Positions 7,402 to 15,100 of a stretch of DNA of 28,394 nt are shown here, piece after piece (within the stretch, counting starts at the first letter, position 1; each line of letters starts with the position of its first letter). Position numbers and translations under genes: made by a program. The DNA comes from Burkholderiaceae bacterium. GTDB taxonomy: Bacteria; Pseudomonadota; Gammaproteobacteria; Burkholderiales; Burkholderiaceae. The notes beneath the pieces were generated by a model. The model had not been told where the DNA came from. It saw nothing but the letters and a program-made list of their open reading frames with translations, and searched no databases. Location: contig JASLEM010000308.1 in NCBI GenBank assembly GCA_030151165.1, positions 1 to 28,394 of the forward strand. The letters are read 5' to 3'.

Positions 7402-7758
7402 ATGCTGAACTGGATCGACTACCGCAAGCAACTCACCCGCCGCATCGGCGAATTCGCCGGCGTCGCGCCGGAGACCGTCAAGGGCTACCAGGCGCTGTCC
7501 AAGGCCGGCGCCGCGACCAACCACCTCGACGCCAAGACGCGCGAGCTGATCGCGCTCGCCGTGTCCGTCACGACGCGCTGCGACGGCTGTATCACGGTGC
7601 ACACCGCCGAAGCCATCAAGCATGGCGCGACCAAGGGCGAGCTGAGCGAAGCGCTCGGCGTGGCCGTGGCGCTGAACGCCGGCGCGGCGATGGTCTATTC
7701 GGCGCGCGCGCTCGACGCGTTCGAGGCGCACAGTCCGGTCGCGGTCGCGGCCGCCTGA
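7402..7758 (+). CDS. AhpD-like carboxymuconolactone decarboxylase family protein
   Basis: A 118-residue all-helical protein of the AhpD/CMD superfamily, most likely a small thiol peroxidase or disulfide-relay protein. Cys60 and Cys63 (RCDGC) with His67 and the upstream Glu48 form the AhpD-type active site. GATKGELSEALGVAVALNAG follows as in the family. The ORF is open up to 7258, but the ATG at 7402 has a GGAG ribosome site seven bases upstream and gives the usual N-terminus, so I chose it. The 140 bp before it hold no other gene. The HAD gene starts 7 bp after its stop, suggesting an operon with HAD and tautomerase. The specific substrate cannot be told from sequence. Confidence 0.88.
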   Translation: MLNWIDYRKQLTRRIGEFAGVAPETVKGYQALSKAGAATNHLDAKTRELIALAVSVTTRCDGCITVHTAEAIKHGATKGELSEALGVAVALNAGAAMVYSARALDAFEAHSPVAVAAA

Positions 7759-7765
7759 GCCGGCC

Positions 7766-8530
7766 ATGGACGCCGGTCGCCGGTCGTTCCTGGCGTCCGC
7801 CATCGCGCTCGGCGTGGCGGGCCTTCCGGGCATCGTGCTCGGGCAGTCGAAGCGCCGCTACGCCGCGGTGGTCTTCGACGGGTTCCCGATCTTCGACCTG
7901 CGGCCGGTGGCCGCGAAGGCCGAGGCGCTGTTCCCCGGCCGCGGCGCCGCGTTGACGGCGGCGTGGCGCGCGCGCCAGTTCGAGTATCAGTGGCTGCACG
8001 CGCTGTCGAACACCTACGTCGACTTCCGGCGCACGACCGCGGACGCGCTCGTCTTCGCGGCGCGGTCGAACGACATCGCACTCCCGGATGCCGACCGGGA
8101 CACGCTCGTCTCGATGTTCGACGCGCTGGGCGTCTGGCCCGACGTCAAGCCCGCGCTCGCGGCGATCCGCCGGGCCGGCCTGAAGACGGCGATCCTGTCG
8201 AACATGACGTCGAAGATGCTCGACACCGGCCTCGCGCAGGCGGGGCTGGCGGACGCGTTCGACCGTGTGCTCAGCACCGACGCGATCCGGTCGTACAAGC
8301 CGAGCCCGGCGAGCTACCAGCTGGCCGTGGACGCGCTCCACATGCCGAAGCAGGACATCCTCTTCGCCGCGTTCGCCGGCTGGGACGCGGCCGGCGCGAA
8401 GGCGTTCGGCTTCCCGACGTTCTGGGTGAACCGGCTCGGCGCGCCCGCCGAGGAACTCGGGGCGCGCGCCGATGGCGTCGGCCACGATCTGGCCGACCTG
8501 CTGGCGTTCGCGGGGATCGCCGCCGGTTGA
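7766..8530 (+). CDS. Tat-exported HAD hydrolase, haloacid dehalogenase type II-like
   Basis: A 254-residue HAD-superfamily protein related to (S)-2-haloacid dehalogenases. The N-terminus MDAGRRSFLASAIALG has a twin-arginine motif (R5 R6 S F L) and a hydrophobic stretch ending near GIVLGQ, so Tat export to the periplasm is likely, unlike the usual cytoplasmic enzymes. HAD motifs are present: nucleophile Asp38 (VVFDGFPIFD), Ser145 (ILSN), Lys178 (YKPSP) and acidic Asp207 (GWDAAGAKAFGF). WRARQFEY (67-74) carries the halide-binding Arg region. However, motif I is one residue shorter than the usual FDAYGTLFD and lacks its Thr, and the Ser and Asn that sit before WDAAGA in true dehalogenases are replaced (AAFAGWD). 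The fold call is firm, haloacid dehalogenation is doubtful. The gene lies between the AhpD-like gene and the tautomerase. Confidence 0.85.
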   Translation: MDAGRRSFLASAIALGVAGLPGIVLGQSKRRYAAVVFDGFPIFDLRPVAAKAEALFPGRGAALTAAWRARQFEYQWLHALSNTYVDFRRTTADALVFAARSNDIALPDADRDTLVSMFDALGVWPDVKPALAAIRRAGLKTAILSNMTSKMLDTGLAQAGLADAFDRVLSTDAIRSYKPSPASYQLAVDALHMPKQDILFAAFAGWDAAGAKAFGFPTFWVNRLGAPAEELGARADGVGHDLADLLAFAGIAAG

Positions 8531-8606
8531 CGGCGGCGTCGCGAACGTCGACCCGCGAGGCAGACTCGCCAGGTTTTCCCTTTCACCGATTCAACGAGGA
8601 ACCCCC

Positions 8607-8819
8607 ATGCCCGTCATCAACGTCCAGATGCTCGCCGGCCGCTCGGCCGCGCAGAAGAAATCGTTCATCGAGGAAGTCGCGGCCGTCGCGATGCGCACGC
8701 TCGCCGTGCCCGAGCATGCGGTGACCATCGTGCTCACCGAAGTTCAACCCGAGCACTGGGGATCGGGCACGCGCACCATCGCCGACATCCGGGCCGCGCA
8801 GGTGACGCCGAAGGACTGA
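8607..8819 (+). CDS. 4-oxalocrotonate tautomerase family protein
   Basis: A 70-residue member of the 4-OT family, enzymes that use an N-terminal proline as general base after Met removal. Pro2 follows the start Met, and VINVQMLAGRSAAQKKSFIE matches the first strand and helix with the conserved Arg12. The aromatic residue near the C-terminus is Trp (EHWGSG) where 4-OT has Phe. The position of 4-OT Arg39 is Thr here (AVTIVLTE), so the canonical substrate may differ. The ATG at 8607 has a GAGGA ribosome site six bases upstream; a longer in-frame ORF from 8472 is ruled out because it would bury the catalytic proline. It probably shares an mRNA with the HAD gene, 76 bp upstream. Confidence 0.88.
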   Translation: MPVINVQMLAGRSAAQKKSFIEEVAAVAMRTLAVPEHAVTIVLTEVQPEHWGSGTRTIADIRAAQVTPKD

Positions 8820-8843
8820 GCCGCGCGGCCGCGGCGACCGCGT

Positions 8844-9389
8844 TCAGCCGAACGCGATCTCCGCCGCCGGCACCGCGTCGATCGGCACGCCGAAGCTCGT
8901 CACGTGGCGCAGCGTCTCGTTGTGGTGCGTGCGGATCTGCTCGCCGGTGGCGTGCGGCTTGTCGTCGGAGGTGTGCGCGTCGGCCGCGAGCGTGACGGCG
9001 TAGCCTTTCGTGGCGGCGCTGCGGGTCGTGGTGTCGACGCAGAACTCCGACGAGTAGCCGCAGATCGTCAGGTGGCGCACGTCGCGCGCGGACAGCAGCT
9101 CGTGCAGGTTCGTGCGCAGGAACGAGTCGGGCGTGCGCTTGCGGACGAAGAGGTCGCCGTCGTCTGTCGCGAGATCGGGGGCGAGCTGCCAGCCCGGCGT
9201 GTCGGCGACGAGCGCGCCCTGCGAGGTCTCGTGCTGCACCCAGACCACCGGCACGCCCGCGGCGCGCGCGCGTGACGCGAGGCCGTTGATGCGGGCGATG
9301 ACTTCCTCGGCCTCGAACGGCGGCGGATCGAAGAGGGCGGCCTGGACGTCGATCACGATCAGGGCGGTCTGGTCGGCGGGGATTCTCAT
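8844..9389 (-). CDS. Isochorismatase-family cysteine hydrolase
   Basis: A 181-residue alpha/beta hydrolase of the isochorismatase-like family, which includes amidohydrolases such as nicotinamidase and N-carbamoylsarcosine amidase. The catalytic triad is visible: Asp14 (LIVIDVQ), Lys84 (FVRKRTPDSF) and Cys117 (GYSSEFCVDTT). The sequence lacks features that fix a substrate. It is the last gene of a minus-strand run slt-cca-hydrolase, 27 bp after cca, and converges with the tautomerase gene. No signal peptide is seen, so it is cytoplasmic. Confidence 0.9.
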   Translation of the reverse strand: MRIPADQTALIVIDVQAALFDPPPFEAEEVIARINGLASRARAAGVPVVWVQHETSQGALVADTPGWQLAPDLATDDGDLFVRKRTPDSFLRTNLHELLSARDVRHLTICGYSSEFCVDTTTRSAATKGYAVTLAADAHTSDDKPHATGEQIRTHHNETLRHVTSFGVPIDAVPAAEIAFG

Positions 9390-9416
9390 GCGATGGCCTG
9401 CGTCGGTGGAACGGAT

Positions 9417-10679
9417 TCAGGTCGCGGCGTCGTCGACGGCGTCGCCGTCGGTGCCGGTCTTCAACGCGATCGCGAGCGCTTCGGTGCGCGCACGCCGGAT
9501 CGCGTCGGCGATGCCCGGCCCCTTGGCGCCGCGCGCGATCGCGTCCGCGGAGACGCGTTTCGTGTCGACCGCCTGCACGACGCCCAACGCGCCGGCCAGG
9601 CGTTCGCGCTGCGGGTAGGGCCGCTGCTCGAAGCCGAGGCGGCCGGTGGCGTCGCACTCGCAGGCGGCGAGCATCGCGAGGAAGCGGTCGGGGCGGCGGA
9701 ACGCGTCGCAGCGTTCCAGCATCCGCATGATCGCGGACGCGTTCAGCTTCTCGCTCGAATGCACGTTCGTGTGCTCGCGCGCAGTGAGCGTCGCGAGCTC
9801 GTTGCACTCGACGGGCACGCGCAGCCGCTCGCCGAGTGCGCGGATCAGCGCCTCGCCGCGCTGCTCGTGGCCGATGTGGCGCGGCAGGTCCTCGGCCGGC
9901 GTCGTGCCCTTGCCGAGGTCGTGCACGAGGCACGCGTAGCGCACCGGCAGTGGCTGCGCGGTGGCGGCGCAGCGCGCGAGCACCATCATCGTGTGCACGC
10001 CGGTGTCGATCTCGGGGTGGTGCGCGGCCGGCTGCGGCACGCCGAACAGGCGGTCGACCTCGGGCAGCAGGCGGGCCAGCGCGCCGGCCTCGCGCAGCAC
10101 CTCGAACATGCGCTGCGGCGCCTTCTCCATCAGGCCGCGCGAGACCTCCTGCCACACGCGCTCGGCCACCAGCGCGTCGACCTCGCCGGCCTCGACCATC
10201 GTGCGCATCAGCGCCATCGTCTCGGGCGCGACGCGGAAGTCGGGCCAGCGCGCCGCGAAGCGGGCGAGGCGCAGGATGCGCACCGGATCCTCGGCGAACG
10301 CGTCGGAGACGTGGCGCAGCACGCGCGCCTCGAGGTCGCGCCGGCCGCCGTGCGGGTCGACCAGCGTGCCGTCGTCGGCCTGCGCGATGGCGTTGATCGT
10401 GAGGTCGCGCCGCACGAGGTCGTCCTCGAGCGTGACGTCGGGCGCGGCGTGGAACGTGAAGCCGTGGTAGCCGGGGCCGGTCTTGCGCTCGGTGCGCGCG
10501 AGCGCGTATTCCTCGTGCGTCTTCGGATGCAGGAAGACGGGGAAATCCTTGCCGACGGGCAGGTAGCCGGCGTCCAGCATGTCCTGCGGGCTCGCGCCGG
10601 TGACGACCCAGTCGCGGTCGTTCACCGGCTCGCCCAGGAGCGCGTCGCGCACGGCGCCGCCGACGATCCAGGTCTTCAT
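9417..10679 (-). CDS. cca: Multifunctional CCA protein (tRNA nucleotidyltransferase with HD domain)
   Basis: Adds and repairs the 3' CCA end of tRNAs without a template; the HD domain of the long form has phosphohydrolase/phosphodiesterase activities. The 420-residue length fits the betaproteobacterial/enterobacterial long form. Motif A starts [12 protein letters not shown], with the catalytic pair Asp21 and Asp23 in [36 protein letters not shown] and [14 protein letters not shown] are the further head and neck motifs. [15 protein letters not shown] and [10 protein letters not shown] form the HD metal site. The ATG at 10679 gives [12 protein letters not shown], the normal start. It lies 24 bp after slt, a conserved pairing in Burkholderiales. 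Confidence 0.97.
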   Translation of the reverse strand: MKTWIVGGAVRDALLGEPVNDRDWVVTGASPQDMLDAGYLPVGKDFPVFLHPKTHEEYALARTERKTGPGYHGFTFHAAPDVTLEDDLVRRDLTINAIAQADDGTLVDPHGGRRDLEARVLRHVSDAFAEDPVRILRLARFAARWPDFRVAPETMALMRTMVEAGEVDALVAERVWQEVSRGLMEKAPQRMFEVLREAGALARLLPEVDRLFGVPQPAAHHPEIDTGVHTMMVLARCAATAQPLPVRYACLVHDLGKGTTPAEDLPRHIGHEQRGEALIRALGERLRVPVECNELATLTAREHTNVHSSEKLNASAIMRMLERCDAFRRPDRFLAMLAACECDATGRLGFEQRPYPQRERLAGALGVVQAVDTKRVSADAIARGAKGPGIADAIRRARTEALAIALKTGTDGDAVDDAAT

Positions 10680-10703
10680 GCTCGGGCGCTCATGGTCGGG
10701 CTT

Positions 10704-12845
10704 TCAAGGCATGTCCGCGGACGGCGGCTGCTCCGCGTCGCGCGGGCCGATCTGTCCGCCGAGCCGCGGGCGCAGCACCGGCGGCTTGTTGGACTGCAGC
10801 GCGGCGTAGATCGCGGCGTTGGTCATCACCTTCTTGACGTAGTCGCGCGTCTCGAAGAACGGCACGTTCTCGGTCCAGACCGCGGGGTCGACCATCATCC
10901 CGCCGCGCCAGCGCCGCGGCCGCGCCGGCCCGGCGTTGTAGGCGGCGGCGGCCATCGGCTGCGAGCCGCCGAAGCTGTCGAGCACCAGCTTCAGGTAGAA
11001 CGTGCCGACGCGCAGGTTGGTCGCGGGGTCGGCGATCAGGTCGGGGCTGTAGACGATGCCGCCCTTGCGCGCGGCCCACTTCGCGGTCGACGGCATCAGC
11101 TGCATCAGGCCGGACGCGCCGACCGCCGATCGCATCTGGCCCATGAAGCGCGTCTCCTGGCGGATCAGGCCGAACACGAACGCGGGCTCGAGGCCGGCGT
11201 TCTGCGCGGCCAGCGAGATGTCGCGCTGGAACGGCATGGGGTATCGCTGCCCGAGGTCGATCTCGGTCTTCGTGCGCTCGCTGGTGTTGATGCACAGCTG
11301 CCAGTCGCTCAGGTCGCAGGCCCATTGCGCGGCGCCGAGCAGCTCGCGGTCGCCCATGCCGCGCAGCGTGTAGTTCCATTCGCGGCGGCCTTCGTCGCGC
11401 ATCTCGAGTGCGGTCAGCGCAAGCGCGCGCTGCAGGCCGGGGTTGGCGTGCGTGAGGCCGTGCTCGAGCGGCGTGAGCGGCGTCGGGCGCGGCGGCAGCA
11501 CGAACGCGATGCCGAGATCCTCGGCGGCGAGCAGGCCGTAGAAGCCGAGCTGCGTCGAGAGCTCGGCGAGGGACGCGCGCGCCGCGTTGCGCGCGGCGTC
11601 GCCCTCGGCGCCGTCCCGCGCCAGCGCGATCTCGGCCTTGGCGCGCCAGTAGACCCAGTTGCCCTGCGCGCGGTCGGTGGCGCTCAGCGCGTCGATCGAG
11701 CGCTCCATGTCCTTCCAGCGCTGCGCGCCGGTGCCCGAGCGCAGCGCCGCGCGCGCATGCCACTCGAGCGCGTCGTCGCCCCAGTCGGGCGCGTCGGCCT
11801 GCGCGTTCTTGCGCGGCTTGTACGCGGCCCACGCGCGCTCCTGCCAGTCGACCGCGTCCGGCAGCAGCGACTGCGCGCCCTGCTTGGCGATCAGCGACCA
11901 CGTCCACGCCGCGTTCTCCGGGCCGAGCGCGGCCTGCCAGCGCTCGCCCATCTGCACCGCGGCGGCGGCGGGGTCGCTCGCGGCCATGCGCGCGAGCGCG
12001 AAGGTCACGAGGTCGGCGCGCCGGGCCGTGCCGGCGTCGGCGCGGTGCGCGAGCCAGTGCGCCGGGTTGTCCCAGATGTCGTTGACCTGCTTGAGCACGG
12101 GCTTGCCGAGGATCGTCGCCGCGGCGCGCGCGGCGCGCTGGCGGCCGTACTCGGCGGCCTGGCGCAGGCGGCGCCAGACGTCGTCGTCGGTGAAGACCTT
12201 GTCGTCGTGCAGCACCTGCGCCATCAGCTGGCAGCCGTTGTCGGCGTCCTTCTGCGCGAGCCATTGCGCGCGGGCGACGTCGTGCACGTCCTTGCCGGAG
12301 AGGTGGTCGACGAGCGTCGCGTAGCAGGCGACCTCGCGGTCGTCATTCATGCGAAAGCGCGCGAGGTCGCGGCTGAACGTCGTCCAGTCCTGGCGCCGGC
12401 CGAGCTCGAGCAGCCAGTCGTTGCGCAGCCGGTCCTCGACATAGGTGCCGGGCCAGCGCGCGTAGAACGCCTCGACCTCGTCGGCGTTGACCTCGCTCAG
12501 CCGGTTCGCGAGTTCCCAGTAGTCGGCCCACGGCGCGAGCGGATGGCGCATCGATTGCGCCGAGGCCTTGTCGGTGGCCAGGCGCACGCGGTCGTGGCGC
12601 AGGAAGGCGTCGCGCGCGTCGCGGATCACGTCGTCGCGCGGGCCGTTGCCGGCGCCGCTCGGCGCGTTGGCCGGCGGCGTCGGCGGCAGGGCGGCGGCGT
12701 CGCCGGGCAGCACGGTCGTCGCGGCGACCGGAGCGACCGGGGCGACCGGCGCCGCGGCGGATTGCGGCCAGGCGTCACCGCCGAAGAGCAGGATGAACGC
12801 GGCAGCGGCGAGGGGCGCGAGCAGGTGGGAACGAGGCGAGAGCAT
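10704..12845 (-). CDS. slt: Soluble lytic murein transglycosylase
   Basis: Periplasmic enzyme that cleaves peptidoglycan glycan strands with formation of 1,6-anhydromuramic acid. The 713-residue protein begins with a signal peptide (hydrophobic residues about 8-22), then a Val/Ala/Pro-rich linker and a long helical region typical of Slt70. The catalytic SLT domain (from about residue 545) contains FVFGLIRQETRFMGQM with catalytic Glu564, AVGASGLMQLMPSTAKWAAR, and AYNAGPARPRRWRG. NLRVGTFYLKLVLDSFGGS lies between these motifs. The ATG at 12845 is preceded directly by an inverted repeat rather than a ribosome site (separate entry). cca follows 24 bp downstream. The C-terminal 25 residues are Pro/Arg-rich and variable. 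Confidence 0.95.
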   Translation of the reverse strand: MLSPRSHLLAPLAAAAFILLFGGDAWPQSAAAPVAPVAPVAATTVLPGDAAALPPTPPANAPSGAGNGPRDDVIRDARDAFLRHDRVRLATDKASAQSMRHPLAPWADYWELANRLSEVNADEVEAFYARWPGTYVEDRLRNDWLLELGRRQDWTTFSRDLARFRMNDDREVACYATLVDHLSGKDVHDVARAQWLAQKDADNGCQLMAQVLHDDKVFTDDDVWRRLRQAAEYGRQRAARAAATILGKPVLKQVNDIWDNPAHWLAHRADAGTARRADLVTFALARMAASDPAAAAVQMGERWQAALGPENAAWTWSLIAKQGAQSLLPDAVDWQERAWAAYKPRKNAQADAPDWGDDALEWHARAALRSGTGAQRWKDMERSIDALSATDRAQGNWVYWRAKAEIALARDGAEGDAARNAARASLAELSTQLGFYGLLAAEDLGIAFVLPPRPTPLTPLEHGLTHANPGLQRALALTALEMRDEGRREWNYTLRGMGDRELLGAAQWACDLSDWQLCINTSERTKTEIDLGQRYPMPFQRDISLAAQNAGLEPAFVFGLIRQETRFMGQMRSAVGASGLMQLMPSTAKWAARKGGIVYSPDLIADPATNLRVGTFYLKLVLDSFGGSQPMAAAAYNAGPARPRRWRGGMMVDPAVWTENVPFFETRDYVKKVMTNAAIYAALQSNKPPVLRPRLGGQIGPRDAEQPPSADMP

Positions 12846-12864
12846 GTAGGTCGAATATACCTAC
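12846..12864 (-). promoter_or_regulatory. Inverted repeat directly before the slt start codon
   Basis: GTAGGT (12846-12851) and ACCTAC (12859-12864) flank a 7-nt AT-rich loop and abut the slt ATG with no spacer. In the slt direction it contains TATATT at a distance where a -10 box would give a leaderless mRNA; I see no matching -35. It could be an operator, a leader hairpin or chance. Confidence 0.3.
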
Positions 12865-12902
12865 GCCCCGCGGCCGCACGCTGTCGCGTTCGGGGGGCTG
12901 TC

Positions 12903-13589
12903 TCAGTCGCGCGACGTGCGGTACGGCTCCTCGAACGGACGGAAGTCCTTCTCCTCCAGCGCGTCGGCGATCCACGCGGCCACGCCCGGGCTCGCGACCA
13001 CGCGCTCGGCGTACGCCGCGAGCTCCGGCGGCACGGGCAACGCGTAGGTGCGGATGCGCATGACGACGGGGGCGAAGTAGGCGTCGGCGATCGAGTAGTC
13101 GCCGAACAGGAACGGGCCGCCCGACTCGGCCAGCGCGGCCTGCCACAGCGCGACGACGCGCGCGAGGTCCGTGCGCGCCGACTCGTCCTCGGCCAGGATG
13201 CGCCGGCCCACCTCGGGCAGCGACGCCTCGATGTTCATGCCGAAATGGTTGCGCAGCGCGCCGAAGCCGCTGTGCATCTCCGCGCACAGGCTGCGGGCGC
13301 GCGCGCGGCGCTTCGCGTCGCGCGGCCACAGCGCCTTGTCGGGGAACCGGTCGGCCGCGTATTCGGCGATGGCGAGGGTGTCCCACACCACGAAGCCGTC
13401 GTCCTCGACCAGCACCGGCACCTTGCCCGCACCCGACAGCGCGGTGATCTTCCTCTTGAACGTGGAGTCGGCCTCGAAGCCGTCGAAGCGCATCAGCACT
13501 TCCTCGAACGGGATGCCGAACTGCCGCAGCAGCACCCACGGCCGCATCGACCAGGACGAGTAGTTCTTGTTGCCGATCACCAGTTGCAT
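12903..13589 (-). CDS. Glutathione S-transferase family protein
   Basis: A 228-residue cytosolic GST-fold protein. The thioredoxin-like N-terminal domain has NKNYSSWSMRPWVLLRQFGI (residues 7-26), where one of the Ser residues is the likely glutathione-activating residue, and the cis-proline motif GKVPVLVEDDGFVVWDTLAI (about 55-74). The helical C-terminal domain contains FLFGDYSIADAYFAPVVMRI (about 164-183), the usual folding motif. Substrate cannot be assigned. It stands alone on the minus strand after slt (57 bp gap) and is divergent from the HlyD/ABC pair, with 239 bp between the starts. Confidence 0.9.
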   Translation of the reverse strand: MQLVIGNKNYSSWSMRPWVLLRQFGIPFEEVLMRFDGFEADSTFKRKITALSGAGKVPVLVEDDGFVVWDTLAIAEYAADRFPDKALWPRDAKRRARARSLCAEMHSGFGALRNHFGMNIEASLPEVGRRILAEDESARTDLARVVALWQAALAESGGPFLFGDYSIADAYFAPVVMRIRTYALPVPPELAAYAERVVASPGVAAWIADALEEKDFRPFEEPYRTSRD

Positions 13590-13828
13590 TTCTCGGGCTC
13601 CGGCGCGGCGGGCGCGCGTGGTCGTTGGGATGGCTGGAACTGTAGCGGCGCGGGGCCGCGGGCGCGATGCGGAATGCGCATCGGCTTCATGCCGCGGCCG
13701 TATGGAGGGGGGTATCCGCGCGGCGGCCGATATCCGGGCGATTCAGCATTCCGCCGCGTCGATTCTGCGCTACGCTTGCGCGGCTGCGTCGAGGGGATCT
13801 CGACGTCCTTCCACCCTGCCTTGCGTTC
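13590..13828. other. Divergent intergenic region between GST and the exporter pair
   Basis: This 239-bp gap should hold the promoters of the GST gene and of the HlyD/ABC pair. The visible structure is a perfect 9-bp inverted repeat, GCGGAATGC (13669-13677) and GCATTCCGC (13746-13754), 68 bp apart, and a G run in a GGAGGGGGGTATCC context near 13705. I found no convincing sigma-70 promoter and no small precursor-peptide gene. The HlyD frame stays open through here to an ATG at 13667, which lacks a good ribosome site. Confidence 0.4.
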
Positions 13829-15100
13829 GTGACCGTGACCGAGTTGTTCCGCCGCCAGGCCGTCGATTACCAGCGCCAGAAATTCCACGGAGCCATCGTC
13901 CTGACGCGCGGCCCGTGGCAGACGGCGGTCGCGGCCTTCTTCGTCGTCCTCGTGCTGGCGCTGGTCGTGTTCGCGTCGACGCAGGGATTCGCGCGCAAGG
14001 AGTCCGTCGCCGGCGTGCTGATGCCGGCGGGCGGCGTGATGCGGCTCGTCGCGCCGCAGTCGGGCGTGGTCGTCTCGGTGGGCGCCGCGCAGGGGCGCGC
14101 GGTGCACGCGGGCGAGGCGGTGGTGCGGCTGTCGACCGAGCAGTCGAGCGCCGCGGGCTCGACGCAGGCCGCGGTGGCGCAGTCGCTCGCGCTGCGCCGG
14201 GTCAACCTGCAGGACGAGTTGCGCCAGCAGGGCCGGCAGTCGGACACGCAGGCCGCCGCCCTCGAATCGCGCGCCGCGAGCATCGAGACGGCGCTGGCAC
14301 AGCAGGAGCGCGAGATCGCGCTGCAGCGCGAGCGCGTGCAGGTGGTGCGCGACGTGGCGGCGCGCTACCCCGACCTGGTGCGCAGCGGCGCGGTGTCGCC
14401 GGTCGAATCGGCCGAGAAGCAGACCGAGGTGCTCGACCAGCAGGGCCGGCTGTCGGAGCTCGAACGCAGCCGGGTCGCGCTGCAGTCCGAGCTCGCGAGC
14501 GTGCGCGCCGAGCGCGCGACGCTGCCGCTGCAGGCGAGTCGCGAGAGCCTGCAGATGCAGCGCGAGATCCAGTCGCTGGCGCAGGCGCAGGCCGAGAACG
14601 ACGTGCGGCGCGAGGCCGACGTGCTCGCGCCGCGCGCCGGCGAGGTGGCGACGCTGCTCGCGCAGCCGGGGCAGTCGGTGGCGGCAGGCCAGACACTCGC
14701 CACGCTGGTGCCGGCGGGCGCGGCGCTCGAGGCGGAGCTCTACGTGCCGACGCGCTCGGCCGGCTTCGTGCGGCCGGGCACGCCGGTGTGGCTGCGGGTC
14801 GACGCGTTCCCGTACGCGCGCTACGGCCAGCTGCCGGCGCACGTGCGCGAGGTGTCGCAGAGCGCGCTGCCCGCCGGCGACCTCACCTCCGAAGGCGCGG
14901 ACGCGTCGTCGCCGGACGCGGCCAGCGTCTACCGCGTGCGCGTCACGCTCGACGCCGAGGCGCCCGCCGACGTCGTGCAGGCCTGGCGCTCGTCGCTCAA
15001 GCCCGGCATGCGCGTGCAGGCCTCGCTGGTGGCCGAACGCCGCACGCTGGTGCAATGGGCGCTGGAGCCGCTCGCGGCCCTGAAGGTCGCGGCGAGATGA
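13829..15100 (+). CDS. HlyD-family periplasmic adaptor (membrane fusion protein) of an ABC exporter
   Basis: Links an inner-membrane ABC exporter to an outer-membrane channel. I chose the GTG at 13829 (423 residues); a second GTG at 13835 is equally possible, and an ATG at 13667 would add 54 residues that do not look like the family. After a short cytoplasmic segment (ELFRRQAVDYQRQK) comes one membrane helix (about residues 36-52, AAFFVVLVLALVVFA). The first half of a lipoyl-like domain is VAGVLMPAGGVMRLVAP with GVVVSVGAAQGRAVHAGEAV; the second half follows the coiled coil (VLAPRAGEVATLLAQPGQSV). A Gln/Glu/Arg-rich coiled coil lies between (about residues 105-265). A beta-barrel domain ends the protein. 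It overlaps the ABC gene by ATGA. No TolC-type gene is in the window. Confidence 0.88.
   Translation: MTVTELFRRQAVDYQRQKFHGAIVLTRGPWQTAVAAFFVVLVLALVVFASTQGFARKESVAGVLMPAGGVMRLVAPQSGVVVSVGAAQGRAVHAGEAVVRLSTEQSSAAGSTQAAVAQSLALRRVNLQDELRQQGRQSDTQAAALESRAASIETALAQQEREIALQRERVQVVRDVAARYPDLVRSGAVSPVESAEKQTEVLDQQGRLSELERSRVALQSELASVRAERATLPLQASRESLQMQREIQSLAQAQAENDVRREADVLAPRAGEVATLLAQPGQSVAAGQTLATLVPAGAALEAELYVPTRSAGFVRPGTPVWLRVDAFPYARYGQLPAHVREVSQSALPAGDLTSEGADASSPDAASVYRVRVTLDAEAPADVVQAWRSSLKPGMRVQASLVAERRTLVQWALEPLAALKVAAR

Noticed and set aside
8607..8819. Classification of the tautomerase as trans-3-chloroacrylate dehalogenase because of the HAD neighbour
   Set aside because: The protein has the short 4-OT form, and the Arg and other residues needed for that assignment are not seen.
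13667..13828. N-terminal extension of the HlyD protein from the ATG at 13667
   Set aside because: The added 54 residues are Arg/Ala-rich, unlike the family's short cytoplasmic N-terminus, and the usual length is reached from 13829.
9393..13832. Very long plus-strand ORF (1479 codons) opposite cca, slt and GST
   Set aside because: It is the antisense shadow of three recognised genes; the GC-rich third positions remove stops on the opposite strand.
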